Counted from the first letter of the stretch, positions 33,990 through 43,366 are shown. The stretch is 64,000 bases of DNA from Sphingobacterium cavernae (GCF_008520265.1 NZ_VIQM01000040.1:124001-188000); one strand, 5' to 3'. Made by a program: numbers and translations. The notes: generated from the letters alone by a model not told the origin.

Positions 33990-34532
33990 ATGGCAATGAC
34001 AGAAGAAGAAAAGAAGTATAAAGGTATTATTTGGACATTATCAATTGTAGTGCCTTTAGCAGTAGCAGCATTATTTGGTATAAATTTGCAAAAAATGGGC
34101 TACGATGTAGAACCCTTATCGTTTTTACCACCAATTTATGCGACAATTAACGGCTTAACAGCTGTCTTATTGGTATGGGCGGTATCAGCAATCAAAAGAG
34201 GCAATGCTAAATTGCACGAAAACTTGATCAAAATATGTATGGTTTGCTCTGGTTTATTTTTAATAATGTATGTGGCATATCACATGACATCAGTTTCTAC
34301 ACCATATGGAGGTGAGGGAGCTATTAGTTATGTGTATTTCTTCATTTTAATTTCACATATCTTATTATCAATTATTATTATCCCTTTTGTATTGTTCACA
34401 TTTGTAAGAGGTATTGCTGGAGCATACCAACGTCATAAAAAACTAGCGCGTATCACGTATCCGATGTGGTTGTACGTAGCCGTTACTGGAGTGATAGTCT
34501 ATGTAATGATATCACCTTATTATACACATTAA
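33990..34532 (+). CDS. DUF420 family membrane protein
   Basis: Read from ATG at 33990 (MAMTEEEKKYKGIIWT), one base after the previous stop; an earlier TTG in frame is unlikely. The 180-residue protein has five helices and conserved His residues in helices (MVCSGLFLIMYVAYHMT, ILISHILLSIIIIPF, YQRHKKLARITYPMWLYVAVTGVIVY). DUF420 proteins are found with heme-copper oxidases in many bacteria and are related to cytochrome-assembly membrane proteins such as CtaG/CtaM. A role in oxidase assembly is inferred, since the SCO-like neighbour lacks copper ligands. Confidence 0.85.
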   Translation: MAMTEEEKKYKGIIWTLSIVVPLAVAALFGINLQKMGYDVEPLSFLPPIYATINGLTAVLLVWAVSAIKRGNAKLHENLIKICMVCSGLFLIMYVAYHMTSVSTPYGGEGAISYVYFFILISHILLSIIIIPFVLFTFVRGIAGAYQRHKKLARITYPMWLYVAVTGVIVYVMISPYYTH

Positions 34533-34537
34533 TAAAG

Positions 34538-34993
34538 ATGAATAGAGTTTGGATATATCAAGCTGATAGATTTTTAACTGCGGTGGAAGTATCAGAAATT
34601 ATTGATTTAGCTCAACGGTTTGTAGCTTCATGGACGGCGCATGGATCAGCATTAGCTGGAAAGGTTACGCTTATTGACAACCTATTTTTAATACTAGAAG
34701 TAGATGAAGAAGTAGCAGGAGTGACTGGATGTTCTATTGATAAGTCAGTGCATTTTATAATATCTCTAGGAGAGAAGTTTGGTATTGATTTCTTTGATAG
34801 AATGCGTGTGTCTTATATCGATGAAGAAGGCAAATTACAACTTGCAAGTCGTGAAGAATTTCAGGCTTTAGTGAATAGTAATACTGTTAATGCAGATACA
34901 TTAGTTTACAACAATCTAATTCAAACATCAGAAGAACTTTCAACAAATTGGAAAATTCCATTTTCACAAAGTTGGCACAGTAAGGTCTTTTAG
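34538..34993 (+). CDS. Conserved Bacteroidota protein of unknown function, last in the oxidase cluster
   Basis: Read from ATG at 34538 (MNRVWIYQADRFLTAVE), 5 bases after the DUF420 stop; the frame is open upstream but overlaps that gene. The 151-residue soluble protein has no signal peptide or membrane helix. It alternates helices and strands (VSEIIDLAQRFVASWTAHG, LFLILEVDEEVAGVTGCSIDKSVHFI, GIDFFDRMRV). Homologues in this phylum are often labelled 'ABC transporter ATPase', but no Walker A or B motif is present. It is followed by a strong terminator, so it is the end of the transcript. Confidence 0.75.
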   Translation: MNRVWIYQADRFLTAVEVSEIIDLAQRFVASWTAHGSALAGKVTLIDNLFLILEVDEEVAGVTGCSIDKSVHFIISLGEKFGIDFFDRMRVSYIDEEGKLQLASREEFQALVNSNTVNADTLVYNNLIQTSEELSTNWKIPFSQSWHSKVF

Positions 34994-35015
34994 AATACTC
35001 ATAAAGTAAAACAAA

Positions 35016-35043
35016 AAAGGATGTACATGACGTACATCCTTTT
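35016..35043. terminator. Bidirectional terminator closing the respiratory cluster
   Basis: An 11-bp stem AAAGGATGTAC / GTACATCCTTT with a 5-base loop, flanked by an A-run and T-run, lies between the convergent cluster and pckA. Confidence 0.92.
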
Positions 35044-35046
35044 CGT

Positions 35047-36666
35047 TTATAATGCAGTTTTTGGTGCTGCGGATAATATTTCTGCGCTTGCTTGATCCTC
35101 GTATTGCTTAAAGTTATTCACAAATAAATTAGCTAATACTAATGCTTGTTTGTCATATGCGTCTACATCAGCCCAAGTTGTTCTTGGATTTAACACCTCC
35201 GGTGGAACACCAGGACAAGATTGGGGTTTCAATACTCCAAATATCACGTGTGGTACATATTCTACATTGTCCAAATCTCCACGCATTGCCGCATTTATCA
35301 TGGCACGTGTGTATTTCAGGTTCATGCGTTTTCCTTCACCGTATTTTCCACCAGTCCATCCTGTATTGATTAACCATACATTTACTTCAGGATGTTGTTC
35401 TAATTTTTTGCCTAATAATTCAGCGTATTGTGTGGGATGCAACGGTAAAAAAACGCGCCCGAAACATGCTGAGAATGTAGTCTGCGGTTCTGTAATACCC
35501 ACTTCTGTTCCAGCTACTTTAGCCGTATAACCCGAAATGAAGTGATACATGGCTTGTGCTTTTGTTAATTTTGAAATCGGAGGAAGAATTCCGAATGCAT
35601 CGCAAGTCAAGAAAAATATATTTTTAGGAATAGCACCTAATGATGGTTGCTTTGCATTGGGGATATAATCAATAGGATAGGCTACGCGTGTGTTTTCAGT
35701 AAGTTTGGTATTTGAAAAGTCAACTACATTCGAGTTTTCGAAGAAAGTAACATTCTCTAATAATGCACCTTCTTTTATTGCTCCATAAATCTCTGGTTCT
35801 TTTTCAGCACTTAAATCTACTACTTTTGCATAACATCCACCTTCAAAATTGAAAACCGAATTATCAGCCCAGCCGTGTTCATCATCACCAATCAATGAAC
35901 GATTGGCATCTGCCGAAAGCGTAGTTTTACCAGTACCACTTAGACCAAAGAAAAGCGACACATCACCGTCTTTACCTTCGTTTGCAGAGCAATGCATAGG
36001 TAATACACCGTGTTCATGAGGAAGTATAAAATTTAGGACAGAAAATATTCCTTTTTTCATTTCTCCTGTGTAAGCAGAACCTCCTATTAAAATCACTTTT
36101 TTGGTGAAATTTACGATGGTAAAATTTGATGAACGTGTACCATCGATAGCAGGATTAGCTTCGAATTCAGGAATTTGAAGAATCAACCATTCGTGTTCAA
36201 AAAGGGCTAAATCTTCTGAGCTTGGAGTTATGAAAAGATTGTTGCAGAATAGATTCGCCCAAGGTAGCGTATTAATTACGGTAACATTTATTTTGTATCG
36301 TGGATCAGCTCCAGCATGACATTTTCTAGCCCAAATATTTTTTTCAGCAAGAAAGGAAGTCATTTTTTGAAATAAATTGTCAAAAATTTCTTCTGTAATT
36401 GGAATATTTACATCACCCCAATCTATGCTTTCTGAAGTCAAGTCATCTTTAACAATGAATTTATCTTTTGGTGATCGCCCAGTGAATTTCCCTGTCTCTA
36501 CACATAAAGCTCCTAAATCATTTTGCTTTCCTTGATTTAACTCTAACGTTTGCTGCGTTAGTTCGTCATTACTCAAATTCCAATAAACCTTTTGTGCTTG
36601 TTTTTCAATCTGGCTTATTGCTAATTTTATGGCTTCATTCCCTATTTCTATGCGCTCCATTATCAT
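35047..36666 (-). CDS. pckA: Phosphoenolpyruvate carboxykinase, ATP-dependent
   Basis: Converts oxaloacetate and ATP to phosphoenolpyruvate, the entry to gluconeogenesis. The 539-residue protein has the PEPCK P-loop GLSGTGKTTLSAD (about residue 240), the substrate and metal motifs RSPKDKFIV, GSAYTGEMKKGIFSVLN and LIGDDEHGWAD, and the later TAKVAGTEVG and INTGWTGG segments. A second in-frame ATG two codons down (36660) is an equally good start. Standalone gene sharing the terminator with the respiratory cluster. Confidence 0.97.
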   Translation of the reverse strand: MIMERIEIGNEAIKLAISQIEKQAQKVYWNLSNDELTQQTLELNQGKQNDLGALCVETGKFTGRSPKDKFIVKDDLTSESIDWGDVNIPITEEIFDNLFQKMTSFLAEKNIWARKCHAGADPRYKINVTVINTLPWANLFCNNLFITPSSEDLALFEHEWLILQIPEFEANPAIDGTRSSNFTIVNFTKKVILIGGSAYTGEMKKGIFSVLNFILPHEHGVLPMHCSANEGKDGDVSLFFGLSGTGKTTLSADANRSLIGDDEHGWADNSVFNFEGGCYAKVVDLSAEKEPEIYGAIKEGALLENVTFFENSNVVDFSNTKLTENTRVAYPIDYIPNAKQPSLGAIPKNIFFLTCDAFGILPPISKLTKAQAMYHFISGYTAKVAGTEVGITEPQTTFSACFGRVFLPLHPTQYAELLGKKLEQHPEVNVWLINTGWTGGKYGEGKRMNLKYTRAMINAAMRGDLDNVEYVPHVIFGVLKPQSCPGVPPEVLNPRTTWADVDAYDKQALVLANLFVNNFKQYEDQASAEILSAAPKTAL

Positions 36667-36836
36667 AATTTGTGAATTTATGGTACTAAGGTAGGGAGTT
36701 CATAGAGGTCGGAATTAACCTCTATTATTTTTGCAAAAATTATTATATAATGCTGATTTCTTTAACTTTTTTATCCGTAAGAAAATGGATTTTTAATATT
36801 CAATATTGAAAAGCCCGAAAGACTTAATAAAAATTT

Positions 36837-36872
36837 AATTTGAGTTTTTTGATAACTCAAAAAACTCAAATT
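36837..36872 (-). terminator. Hairpin after the broken doxX gene
   Basis: A 14-bp inverted repeat AATTTGAGTTTTTT / AAAAAACTCAAATT with an 8-base loop, just past the doxX stop on the minus strand. Confidence 0.75.
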
Positions 36873-36889
36873 AAAATGACAAAATATGT

Positions 36890-37297
36890 TTACTTTTTAT
36901 CTAAACTGTATTTCCCTGCTCCCGCAATCGCTAGTGAGATAAAAATAAACATCAACTCCATGGGGTGGGATGATTTAATAATTCCATCGCCATTTGCTAA
37001 GTGCGTAATGAAAGCAATCAACATGGTGAAGGCCAATACTAATGCTGTTGGACGAGTGAATAAACCTATAATAATTAATGCAGAGCCAATACATTCGGCC
37101 ATAGTCGCCGAAAATCCCCAAAATGAAGTCATGAATGTTATACCTATTTTGTGCATAGCAGAACCTATTTTTTCTCAATTTTCAGGACCTTTCATTAATT
37201 TCGGAATACCATGAAAGGCTAACATCGAGCCTCCTATGGCAAGCCTTATTAGTAATAGTCCTACATCTTTTCGGATGTGTGTTGTTGATCGACTCAT
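36890..37297 (-). pseudogene. DoxX-family membrane protein gene broken by a TGA
   Basis: One frame of 136 codons from ATG at 37297 (MSRSTTHIRKDVGLLLIRLA) to a TAA at 36890, with one TGA at 37175-37177 (codon 41). The interrupted text reads HGIPKLMKGPEN-stop-EKIGSAM; DoxX proteins have Trp at that place (P-E-x-W-E-x-I/L-G), so TGG to TGA is the obvious change. The remainder holds the family's helices (AECIGSALIIIGLFTRPTALVLAFTMLIAFITHL). An ATG six codons after the stop (37154-37156) could restart an 88-residue fragment with three of the four helices. It follows the LD-carboxypeptidase stop by 2 bases, so it was part of that operon. Confidence 0.85.
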
Positions 37298-37299
37298 AA

Positions 37300-38208
37300 T
37301 TAGTTCGTGTATTTAAGGTTTATATGATTTTCATTGATTGTTAATAAAACTTCTTTGCCGAAAACTAAGGCGCGGTTATCTTCTATATGTCCAGCAGGAA
37401 ATCCAAAAGCAACTGGATAATCGAACTCTTGTACCTTATCCATTATTATATCTTCATATCGCTGACCGAAAGCAGGTTCTGAGTCTTTAAGTTCGGTAAA
37501 GCCGCCAACAATTAAAGCCTGAAGCTTGTCCAATTTACCCGCTCGTTTCAATGTCCACAACATTCGATCAATATTATAATGCGATTCACCAACATCCTCT
37601 ATGAATAGGATCTTACCATCATAATTCACATCAGAATTGGAAGCTACAACACTGTGCAACAATGCTAAATTTCCACCTATTAAAATGCCTTGCGCAGTTC
37701 CTGGACGATTTGGATATTCGTTATACGTATAGCTGATGTCTATATTTCCGCCAAAAAGCGCATTGTACAAAGTATCTATTGATTCTTTACTAGCATCCAA
37801 AAATGATTTTACCATTTGACCATGGATGGTCGGGATTTGAAATTGATTTTGAATATGGCTATGAATTGCCGTTACATCGCTAAATCCAATAATCCATTTC
37901 GGATTTTTTTGGAAGGACATAAAGTCAATTTTGTCAATGATCCGTACGCAGCCATAGCCACCACGACCCGCGATTATCGCTTTGATTTCTGGATTGTCTA
38001 ACGCATATTGAAAGTCTTGTGCTCGTAATTCATCTGAGCCCGCAAATTGATTGAATTGCGCGGTGACAGAAGGATATATTATTGGCTCTAATCCCCAATT
38101 TTTCAATACGGAATAGGCTTCTGTCAAATCTGCACTGATATAACTGGCAGGACAAATAATGGCTATTTTATCTCCTTTAGTTAAGAAGGGAGGAGTATTC
38201 ATATTCAA
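37300..38208 (-). CDS. ldcA: LD-carboxypeptidase (muramoyltetrapeptide carboxypeptidase, S66)
   Basis: Removes D-alanine from murein tetrapeptides in peptidoglycan recycling. The 302-residue protein shows the S66 layout: GDKIAIICPASYIS, GRGGYGCVRIIDKIDF, nucleophile Ser in IIGFSDVTAIHSH, then the IHGQM segment, LIGGNLALLHSVV, the catalytic Glu in LFIEDVGE and the late His region AFGFPAGHIEDNRAL. It has no signal peptide, as expected for the cytosolic enzyme. Cotranscribed with the downstream doxX remnant. Confidence 0.93.
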   Translation of the reverse strand: MNMNTPPFLTKGDKIAIICPASYISADLTEAYSVLKNWGLEPIIYPSVTAQFNQFAGSDELRAQDFQYALDNPEIKAIIAGRGGYGCVRIIDKIDFMSFQKNPKWIIGFSDVTAIHSHIQNQFQIPTIHGQMVKSFLDASKESIDTLYNALFGGNIDISYTYNEYPNRPGTAQGILIGGNLALLHSVVASNSDVNYDGKILFIEDVGESHYNIDRMLWTLKRAGKLDKLQALIVGGFTELKDSEPAFGQRYEDIIMDKVQEFDYPVAFGFPAGHIEDNRALVFGKEVLLTINENHINLKYTN

Positions 38209-38298
38209 TGTGTTATTGTGATTTTTTTCAATATAAATATTTCTTATCGATTTTTTGAATATTTTGAGTAAGGCTTATTTATTAAGGACAAATTGAAT

Positions 38299-38306
38299 TA
38301 TCTTTG
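38299..38306 (+). promoter_or_regulatory. -7 box for metG
   Basis: TATCTTTG matches TAnnTTTG and lies 45 bases before the start codon. I could not place a well-spaced -33 element. Confidence 0.5.
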
Positions 38307-38350
38307 TACTCTAATTTTTTCAAAAAGTTTCACCTTAAAAATACGATATA

Positions 38351-40420
38351 TTGAGCAATTTGACTAAAAAACGTTATACGATTACTTCGGCTTTGCCCTA
38401 TGCGAATGGTCCATTGCATATTGGTCACTTGGCTGGAGCATATATTCCGGGCGATATTTTTGTGCGCTTTTTGCGTCTGAACAATAAAGATGTGGTATAT
38501 GTGTGTGGTTCAGACGAGCATGGCGCAGCTATTACGATACGAGCAAAAAAAGAAGGTGTTACGCCAAAAGAAGTTATTGATAAATATAATAAGCAGATCA
38601 AAGAATCTTTTGAAGAATTTGGTATTTCATTCGATATTTATCACCGTACTTCAGAGCCAATCCATCACGAATTATCCCAAGAATTTTTCTTGAATTTGTA
38701 CGAAAAAGGAGAGTTTATTGAGAAATTTTCAGAGCAATATTACGACGAGGAATTTCACCAATTCTTAGCCGATAGATATATTACAGGTACTTGTCCACAT
38801 TGTCAAAATGAAGGCGCTTATGGTGACCAATGTGAGAAATGTGGTACATCGTTGAGTCCAACGGATTTGATTAATCCAAAATCAACTTTAAGCGGTAAAA
38901 CTCCGATTCTTAGAGAAACCAAACACTGGTACTTGCCATTGGATAAATACCAACCTTGGTTGGAAGAATGGTTGATTGAAGGTAAAAGGAATGAACTGAA
39001 ATCGAATGTGTTTGGCCAATGTTCTTCTTGGTTGAAATCGGGTTTGCAACCACGCTCAATGACACGTGATTTGGATTGGGGAGTGGATGTTCCTTTGGAA
39101 GAAGCGACGGGTAAGAAATTGTATGTGTGGTTGGATGCACCTATCGGGTATATTTCAGCGACAAAACAATGGGCTATTGACCACGGTAAGAATTGGGAAG
39201 ACTATTGGAAGAAGCAAGAGAATTCTGGAGATGAATCTACGTTGATTCACTTCATTGGAAAAGATAATATTGTATTTCACTGCATTATTTTCCCTGCGAT
39301 CCTGCATGCACACGGTGAATATATCTTGCCAGAAAATGTACCAGCTAATGAGTTTTTGAATTTAGAAGGCGATAAACTCTCGACTTCACGTAATCACGCA
39401 GTTTGGTTACACGAGTATTTGGAAGAATTTCCAGATAAGCAAGACGAATTACGTTATGTGTTGACTTCGATCCTTCCAGAAACATCGGATTCTGAATTTA
39501 CATGGAAAGATTTCCAAGCACGTATAAACAATGAGTTGGTTGCAATTTTGGGAAATTTTGTAAACCGTGTGATGGTGCTTTCGCACAAATATTTTGACGG
39601 TAAAGTATTGAAGGGTTCTGAATTCAATGAGACAGATAACGCTGTTTTTGAAGAACTGAAAAAATATCCTGGATTGATCGAGCAATCTCTTGGAAATTAC
39701 CGCTTCCGTGAGGCGTTAGCACATTTTATGAATGCGGCACGTTTAGGGAATAAATATTTAGCCGATGAAGAGCCTTGGAAAGTTTTCAAAACGGATGAAG
39801 AGCGCGTCAAAACGGTATTGAATGTAGCGACACAAATCGTAGCTAACTTGGCTATTTTGGGTCAACCTTTCTTGCCAAAAACTTCAACTACTTTATTTGA
39901 AATGTTAGACTTACCTCAACAAAATTGGGATAAAGCAGGAACAGCTGATCTTATTGCAACAGATAAACAGTTGGGTGAAGTTCAAATGTTGTTTGATAAA
40001 ATTACGGACGCTGAAGTAGAAGCACAATTGCAAAAATTGGCTGAAGCAAAAGCGAGCAATGCTTTGGCAAATACAACTGTAGCGCCAGCAAAACCAAATA
40101 TCTCTTTCGATGATTTCATGAAAATGGATATCCGTATCGGAACAATTTTAGAAGCAGAAAAAGTAGCTAAAACGAAGAAATTGTTGAAATTAAAAATTGA
40201 TACAGGTATCGACCAACGTACAGTCGTTTCGGGTATTGCTGAGTTTTTCGCGCCTGAAGATATCGTTGGAAAACAGGTTTCTATTTTAGTAAACTTAGAA
40301 CCTCGCGAAATCAAAGGCATCCAATCGCAAGGTATGATCTTGATGGCTGAAGATGCAGATGGCAGATTAGACTTTGTAAATCCGACATCAGGTATTACAG
40401 TAGGAAGTTCAGTGCGATAA
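38351..40420 (+). CDS. metG: Methionyl-tRNA synthetase
   Basis: Charges tRNA-Met. The 689-residue enzyme starts at TTG (38351): no in-frame ATG lies upstream, and the conserved N-terminus [20 protein letters not shown] begins right after it. HIGH is at 23-26. Zinc-binding Cys pairs are at 148/151 and 161/164 (CPHC, CEKC). The KMSKS loop is KLSTS (342-346). The anticodon-binding helical domain follows, then a linker (about 560-585) and a C-terminal tRNA-binding OB-fold of the Trbp111 type ([20 protein letters not shown] onward). The TTG start probably lowers translation. It is followed by a bidirectional terminator. Confidence 0.97.
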   Translation: MSNLTKKRYTITSALPYANGPLHIGHLAGAYIPGDIFVRFLRLNNKDVVYVCGSDEHGAAITIRAKKEGVTPKEVIDKYNKQIKESFEEFGISFDIYHRTSEPIHHELSQEFFLNLYEKGEFIEKFSEQYYDEEFHQFLADRYITGTCPHCQNEGAYGDQCEKCGTSLSPTDLINPKSTLSGKTPILRETKHWYLPLDKYQPWLEEWLIEGKRNELKSNVFGQCSSWLKSGLQPRSMTRDLDWGVDVPLEEATGKKLYVWLDAPIGYISATKQWAIDHGKNWEDYWKKQENSGDESTLIHFIGKDNIVFHCIIFPAILHAHGEYILPENVPANEFLNLEGDKLSTSRNHAVWLHEYLEEFPDKQDELRYVLTSILPETSDSEFTWKDFQARINNELVAILGNFVNRVMVLSHKYFDGKVLKGSEFNETDNAVFEELKKYPGLIEQSLGNYRFREALAHFMNAARLGNKYLADEEPWKVFKTDEERVKTVLNVATQIVANLAILGQPFLPKTSTTLFEMLDLPQQNWDKAGTADLIATDKQLGEVQMLFDKITDAEVEAQLQKLAEAKASNALANTTVAPAKPNISFDDFMKMDIRIGTILEAEKVAKTKKLLKLKIDTGIDQRTVVSGIAEFFAPEDIVGKQVSILVNLEPREIKGIQSQGMILMAEDADGRLDFVNPTSGITVGSSVR

Positions 40421-40444
40421 TTTTTGGATTAAATATAATAGAAC

Positions 40445-40477
40445 AAAGAGCAAAGATGGTAATCGTCTTTGCTCTTT
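40445..40477. terminator. Bidirectional terminator after metG
   Basis: A 12-bp stem AAAGAGCAAAGA / TCTTTGCTCTTT with a 9-base loop, between convergent genes. Confidence 0.9.
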
Positions 40478-40482
40478 TTCGT

Positions 40483-41136
40483 TTAGTCCTTTACTCGAAT
40501 AAACGTATCAATATTCCTAAATCCATCCGAATTAAGAAATTTTTTGAATTGCTTTTTGTTTATATCGTAATTTATGGTACTTTTTGAAGTATCTTCAGGT
40601 GTTCTAGTTATTTCATTCAATAAATCAATATCTTCTTTACCTGAAATATAGGATAATGTGAGTATGTCTTTTTCTAAAGTCAACTTTCCAACGCTCCATT
40701 TCTTATCATTCTTATCTTGCCTATTGAGAAAATAATGTCCTTTGTATTTTTTCAAAACATGACCTTCTTTAAATTCGAATAGAGTATCAAGGTTCTGATA
40801 TTTTTGAATAATGGAACCATCTGTTCGGAGTACAATTTCTCTACTTTTAGATTTACTATTTATCAACGTGTCAGCTGACAATTGATATATAGTGTCTAAA
40901 GAGTCTAGTAATGTCTCGATGTAATGGCTGTAAGATTGTGTTATTAATTGATCTGTTATAAATAAAGTTGTCGCAGAATCGGAAGATTGATAAGTACCTA
41001 AATACTTTTTATCAAAGCTATTTTCATTTTTCAGGTCAATAGGTTGGGGATCGTCGAATGTTGCAGTTGGTCCGCAGCTTATGATTATCAATGTAAGTAA
41101 TCCACATATTGTGGATAAGGTGTTTAATCTGTTCAT
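40483..41136 (-). CDS. Lipoprotein of unknown function
   Basis: A 217-residue lipoprotein precursor: signal peptide with lipobox ISC (Cys21, LLTLIIISCGP). The mature part is polar, Lys/Asp-rich and mainly beta-strand-like (KYLGTYQSSDSATTLFITDQLITQS, EIVLRTDGSIIQKYQNLDTLFEFKEGHVLKKYKGHYFLN, KWSVGKLTLEKDILTLSYISG). The pattern is of a small lipocalin-like or DUF-type barrel, but I do not recognise the family. The start codon lies inside one arm of a 12-bp inverted repeat, and brnQ is upstream on the same strand. Confidence 0.75.
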   Translation of the reverse strand: MNRLNTLSTICGLLTLIIISCGPTATFDDPQPIDLKNENSFDKKYLGTYQSSDSATTLFITDQLITQSYSHYIETLLDSLDTIYQLSADTLINSKSKSREIVLRTDGSIIQKYQNLDTLFEFKEGHVLKKYKGHYFLNRQDKNDKKWSVGKLTLEKDILTLSYISGKEDIDLLNEITRTPEDTSKSTINYDINKKQFKKFLNSDGFRNIDTFIRVKD

Positions 41137-41186
41137 AACGGTTATTTTCTCTATATACTTTTAGGAGAATAAAGTAACCGTTATGA
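41133..41186 (-). repeat. 12-bp inverted repeat overlapping the lipoprotein start codon
   Basis: TCATAACGGTTA (41133-41144) and TAACCGTTATGA (41175-41186) are perfect complements 30 bases apart. One arm contains the start codon (41134-41136). In a transcript coming from brnQ the start would be paired in the hairpin; alternatively the arms may be operator half-sites. No T-run follows, so it is not a standard terminator. Confidence 0.6.
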
Positions 41187-41210
41187 AAAGTAATATGTAT
41201 GATACAAAAA

Positions 41211-42497
41211 TTAAACAGAGGATTTGCTTTGATTTTTTCTTATTAAGAATCCGATTAAGAATCCAATAGCTGATGGAACAACCCAGCCTAAATCCACATC
41301 AGCAAAAGGTAGCAATTTGTACAAATCAGCTTTCCACCAATTCAACATAATTCCTAAACCAAAAAATGCGACAATCGTAGAAGCTATTAAAGCACCTATA
41401 TATGGAGCTTTACTTTTTATAAATCCACCAAAAATAATGATGTAAAGAACCAACGTAATGGCGATAGGATATACGAAAGCCAGTGGGGGGTAAGCAAATT
41501 GAATGATTTTATCGACTCCTAGAATAGCCAATAGTGCTGAGAAAACACAACAAACAGTTACTAATAATTTATAACCTAATTTTCCACCTGTCAATTCGGA
41601 GAAAAATGAACCTACAGCAGAGGTCAAGGCGATTGATGTGGTCAAACATGCCAAGCCAATACAAATTCCGATACCAATCATACCATAGTCCCCTAAAGTA
41701 CTTTTGGCAATATGAATAAGCAACGCCGAACGGCTGATTCCTTTGTCCTCGATACCTGAAGTTGCACCTAGATATACAAGTCCTCCGTAAATAAATATCA
41801 AACAAACGGATGATATAATGCCCGAAGAAATTACCACTGAACTTTTGTCACTCATTTTAGTATAGCCTTTTGTTTGCGCTGCTGCGATAATTATTCCAGC
41901 GAATACTAACGATGCCAACATATCCACCGTTTGATAGCCTTCGGTAAATCCGAATTTAAATGACTCGGTAGTGCTTAATGTTGTCGATGCAAAATCTCCA
42001 GCAGGATTTATTATCCCCATTAAGATCAATGCGAAAAGAAGAACCAACAATAAGGGAGTGAGTATATTGCCGATAATATCTACCACTTTTGAGGGCGATA
42101 TGCTCAAAGCCCAAGTTATTCCAAAAAATATAATAGAAAAAAGGATTGGACTGAAAGTAGGGAAATTTGGAGCTATTCCAATTTCAAATGTTGTCGCTCC
42201 CGTGCGCGGTATAGCAATCAGCGGGCCGATACACAACATAATGATCGTTCCAAGAATCGGAGCAAGCAAAGGGTGTATGCGATTTCCCAAATCGTATATG
42301 GTATTCCCTGACTTTACAATAGAAAGAATGCCTAAAAAAGGTAATATAATTCCCGTTAATCCGAATGCGATAATAGTTATGAACGTGTGATGACCGACTT
42401 GCAGGCCGATGAATGGAGGAAGAAGGAGATTTCCTGCCCCAAAAAACATCGCAAATAAAGCAAATCCTATGGTGATTGTATCTTTGTTTTTCGTCAT
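41211..42497 (-). CDS. brnQ: Branched-chain amino acid carrier protein
   Basis: A cation-coupled importer for leucine, isoleucine and valine (LIVCS family). The 428-residue protein has about 12 helices. Family blocks: IGFALFAMFFGAGNLLLPPFIG near the N-terminus, IGPLIAIPRTGATTFEIGI, GYQTVDMLASLVFAGIIIAAA and the helix CLTTSIALTSAVGSFFSELTGG. A conserved GAGN motif after helix 1 is seen. It lies 11 bases after folP on the same strand, so cotranscription with folP is likely. Confidence 0.95.
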   Translation of the reverse strand: MTKNKDTITIGFALFAMFFGAGNLLLPPFIGLQVGHHTFITIIAFGLTGIILPFLGILSIVKSGNTIYDLGNRIHPLLAPILGTIIMLCIGPLIAIPRTGATTFEIGIAPNFPTFSPILFSIIFFGITWALSISPSKVVDIIGNILTPLLLVLLFALILMGIINPAGDFASTTLSTTESFKFGFTEGYQTVDMLASLVFAGIIIAAAQTKGYTKMSDKSSVVISSGIISSVCLIFIYGGLVYLGATSGIEDKGISRSALLIHIAKSTLGDYGMIGIGICIGLACLTTSIALTSAVGSFFSELTGGKLGYKLLVTVCCVFSALLAILGVDKIIQFAYPPLAFVYPIAITLVLYIIIFGGFIKSKAPYIGALIASTIVAFFGLGIMLNWWKADLYKLLPFADVDLGWVVPSAIGFLIGFLIRKNQSKSSV

Positions 42498-42508
42498 TAT
42501 AGATAGGT

Positions 42509-43348
42509 TTAGTATAATAAATGTATCAGTTGTTTTGCTTCTTTGACATCATGCACACGTAGGATTTGTACACCTCTTTCGAGTAAAATAGTATTCAATG
42601 CCGTAGTGGCATTTAGAGATTCTTGTGGCGTGATACCAAGTTTTTTATAAATCATGGATTTTCGGGAGATGCCTCCCAGAATAGGTAGCCCATGATAATG
42701 CAATTCATTTACACGCAACAGCAATTCGTAATTCTGTTCGATCGTTTTGGCGAAGCCATATCCTGGGTCCAGAATAATATCCTTAACGCCCAATGCTCGT
42801 AATTTAGCAATTTTAGTACCCAAATCCACTGCCACATCATTCACGACATCGTCGTAATCCGTGAGTTGTTGCATAGTTTCTGGTGTGCCACGCATGTGCA
42901 TCAATATATAAGGTACTTGCAATTCTGCAACAGTTGCAAACATTTCATCATCCAAAATTCCTCCTGAAATATCGTTGATAATATGTGCGCCAGCTTGAAT
43001 TGCAGCTTTTGCCACATCAGCACGAAACGTATCAATTGATAGTGGAATCTCTGGGAATTTCTCAGTAATGGCTTCGATAATCGGGATCACTCTATCTATT
43101 TCTTCTTGTGAAGATATAAGTGTCGCACCTGGACGTGAAGAATAAGCACCAATGTCAATTATATCTACACCATCCGCTATCATTTGTACTGTGCGTTTTA
43201 ACGCATTTTCTAATGAATTGTGCATCCCCCCATCAAAAAATGAATCAGGTGTAACATTCAAAATTCCCATGATTAAGGGCTTTTCAAATGTCATCAACGT
43301 GCCTTTAATATTGATAGATTGACAAGGAGAAGTCTTCAGCTTATTCAT
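42509..43348 (-). CDS. folP: Dihydropteroate synthase
   Basis: Joins the pterin diphosphate to 4-aminobenzoate in folate synthesis; it is the target of sulfonamides. Start chosen at 43348 (MNKLKTSPCQSINIKG). The frame continues 12 codons upstream through the terminator of the previous gene, which is improbable as coding. The 279-residue protein has ILNVTPDSFFDGG, DIGAYSSRPGA, SIDTFRADVAKAA, HIINDISGG, LILDPGYGFAKT-like and GISRKSMI segments, all pterin or phosphate-binding. It heads a folP-brnQ unit. Confidence 0.96.
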   Translation of the reverse strand: MNKLKTSPCQSINIKGTLMTFEKPLIMGILNVTPDSFFDGGMHNSLENALKRTVQMIADGVDIIDIGAYSSRPGATLISSQEEIDRVIPIIEAITEKFPEIPLSIDTFRADVAKAAIQAGAHIINDISGGILDDEMFATVAELQVPYILMHMRGTPETMQQLTDYDDVVNDVAVDLGTKIAKLRALGVKDIILDPGYGFAKTIEQNYELLLRVNELHYHGLPILGGISRKSMIYKKLGITPQESLNATTALNTILLERGVQILRVHDVKEAKQLIHLLY

Positions 43349-43366
43349 ACTTTGTAAAAATATAAA

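Noticed and set aside
34538-34993. ABC transporter ATPase
   Set aside because: No Walker A, Walker B or ABC signature motif is present in the 151 residues; the common label appears to be a mis-annotation.
36890-37156. The 88-codon frame as a complete small membrane protein
   Set aside because: Sequence upstream in the same frame encodes the missing N-terminus of a DoxX protein, so it is the tail of a broken gene and not an intact small gene.
37175-37177. TGA read as tryptophan or selenocysteine in doxX
   Set aside because: The other broken genes use TAG and TAA, there is no sign of a selenocysteine element, and Bacteroidota use the standard bacterial code.
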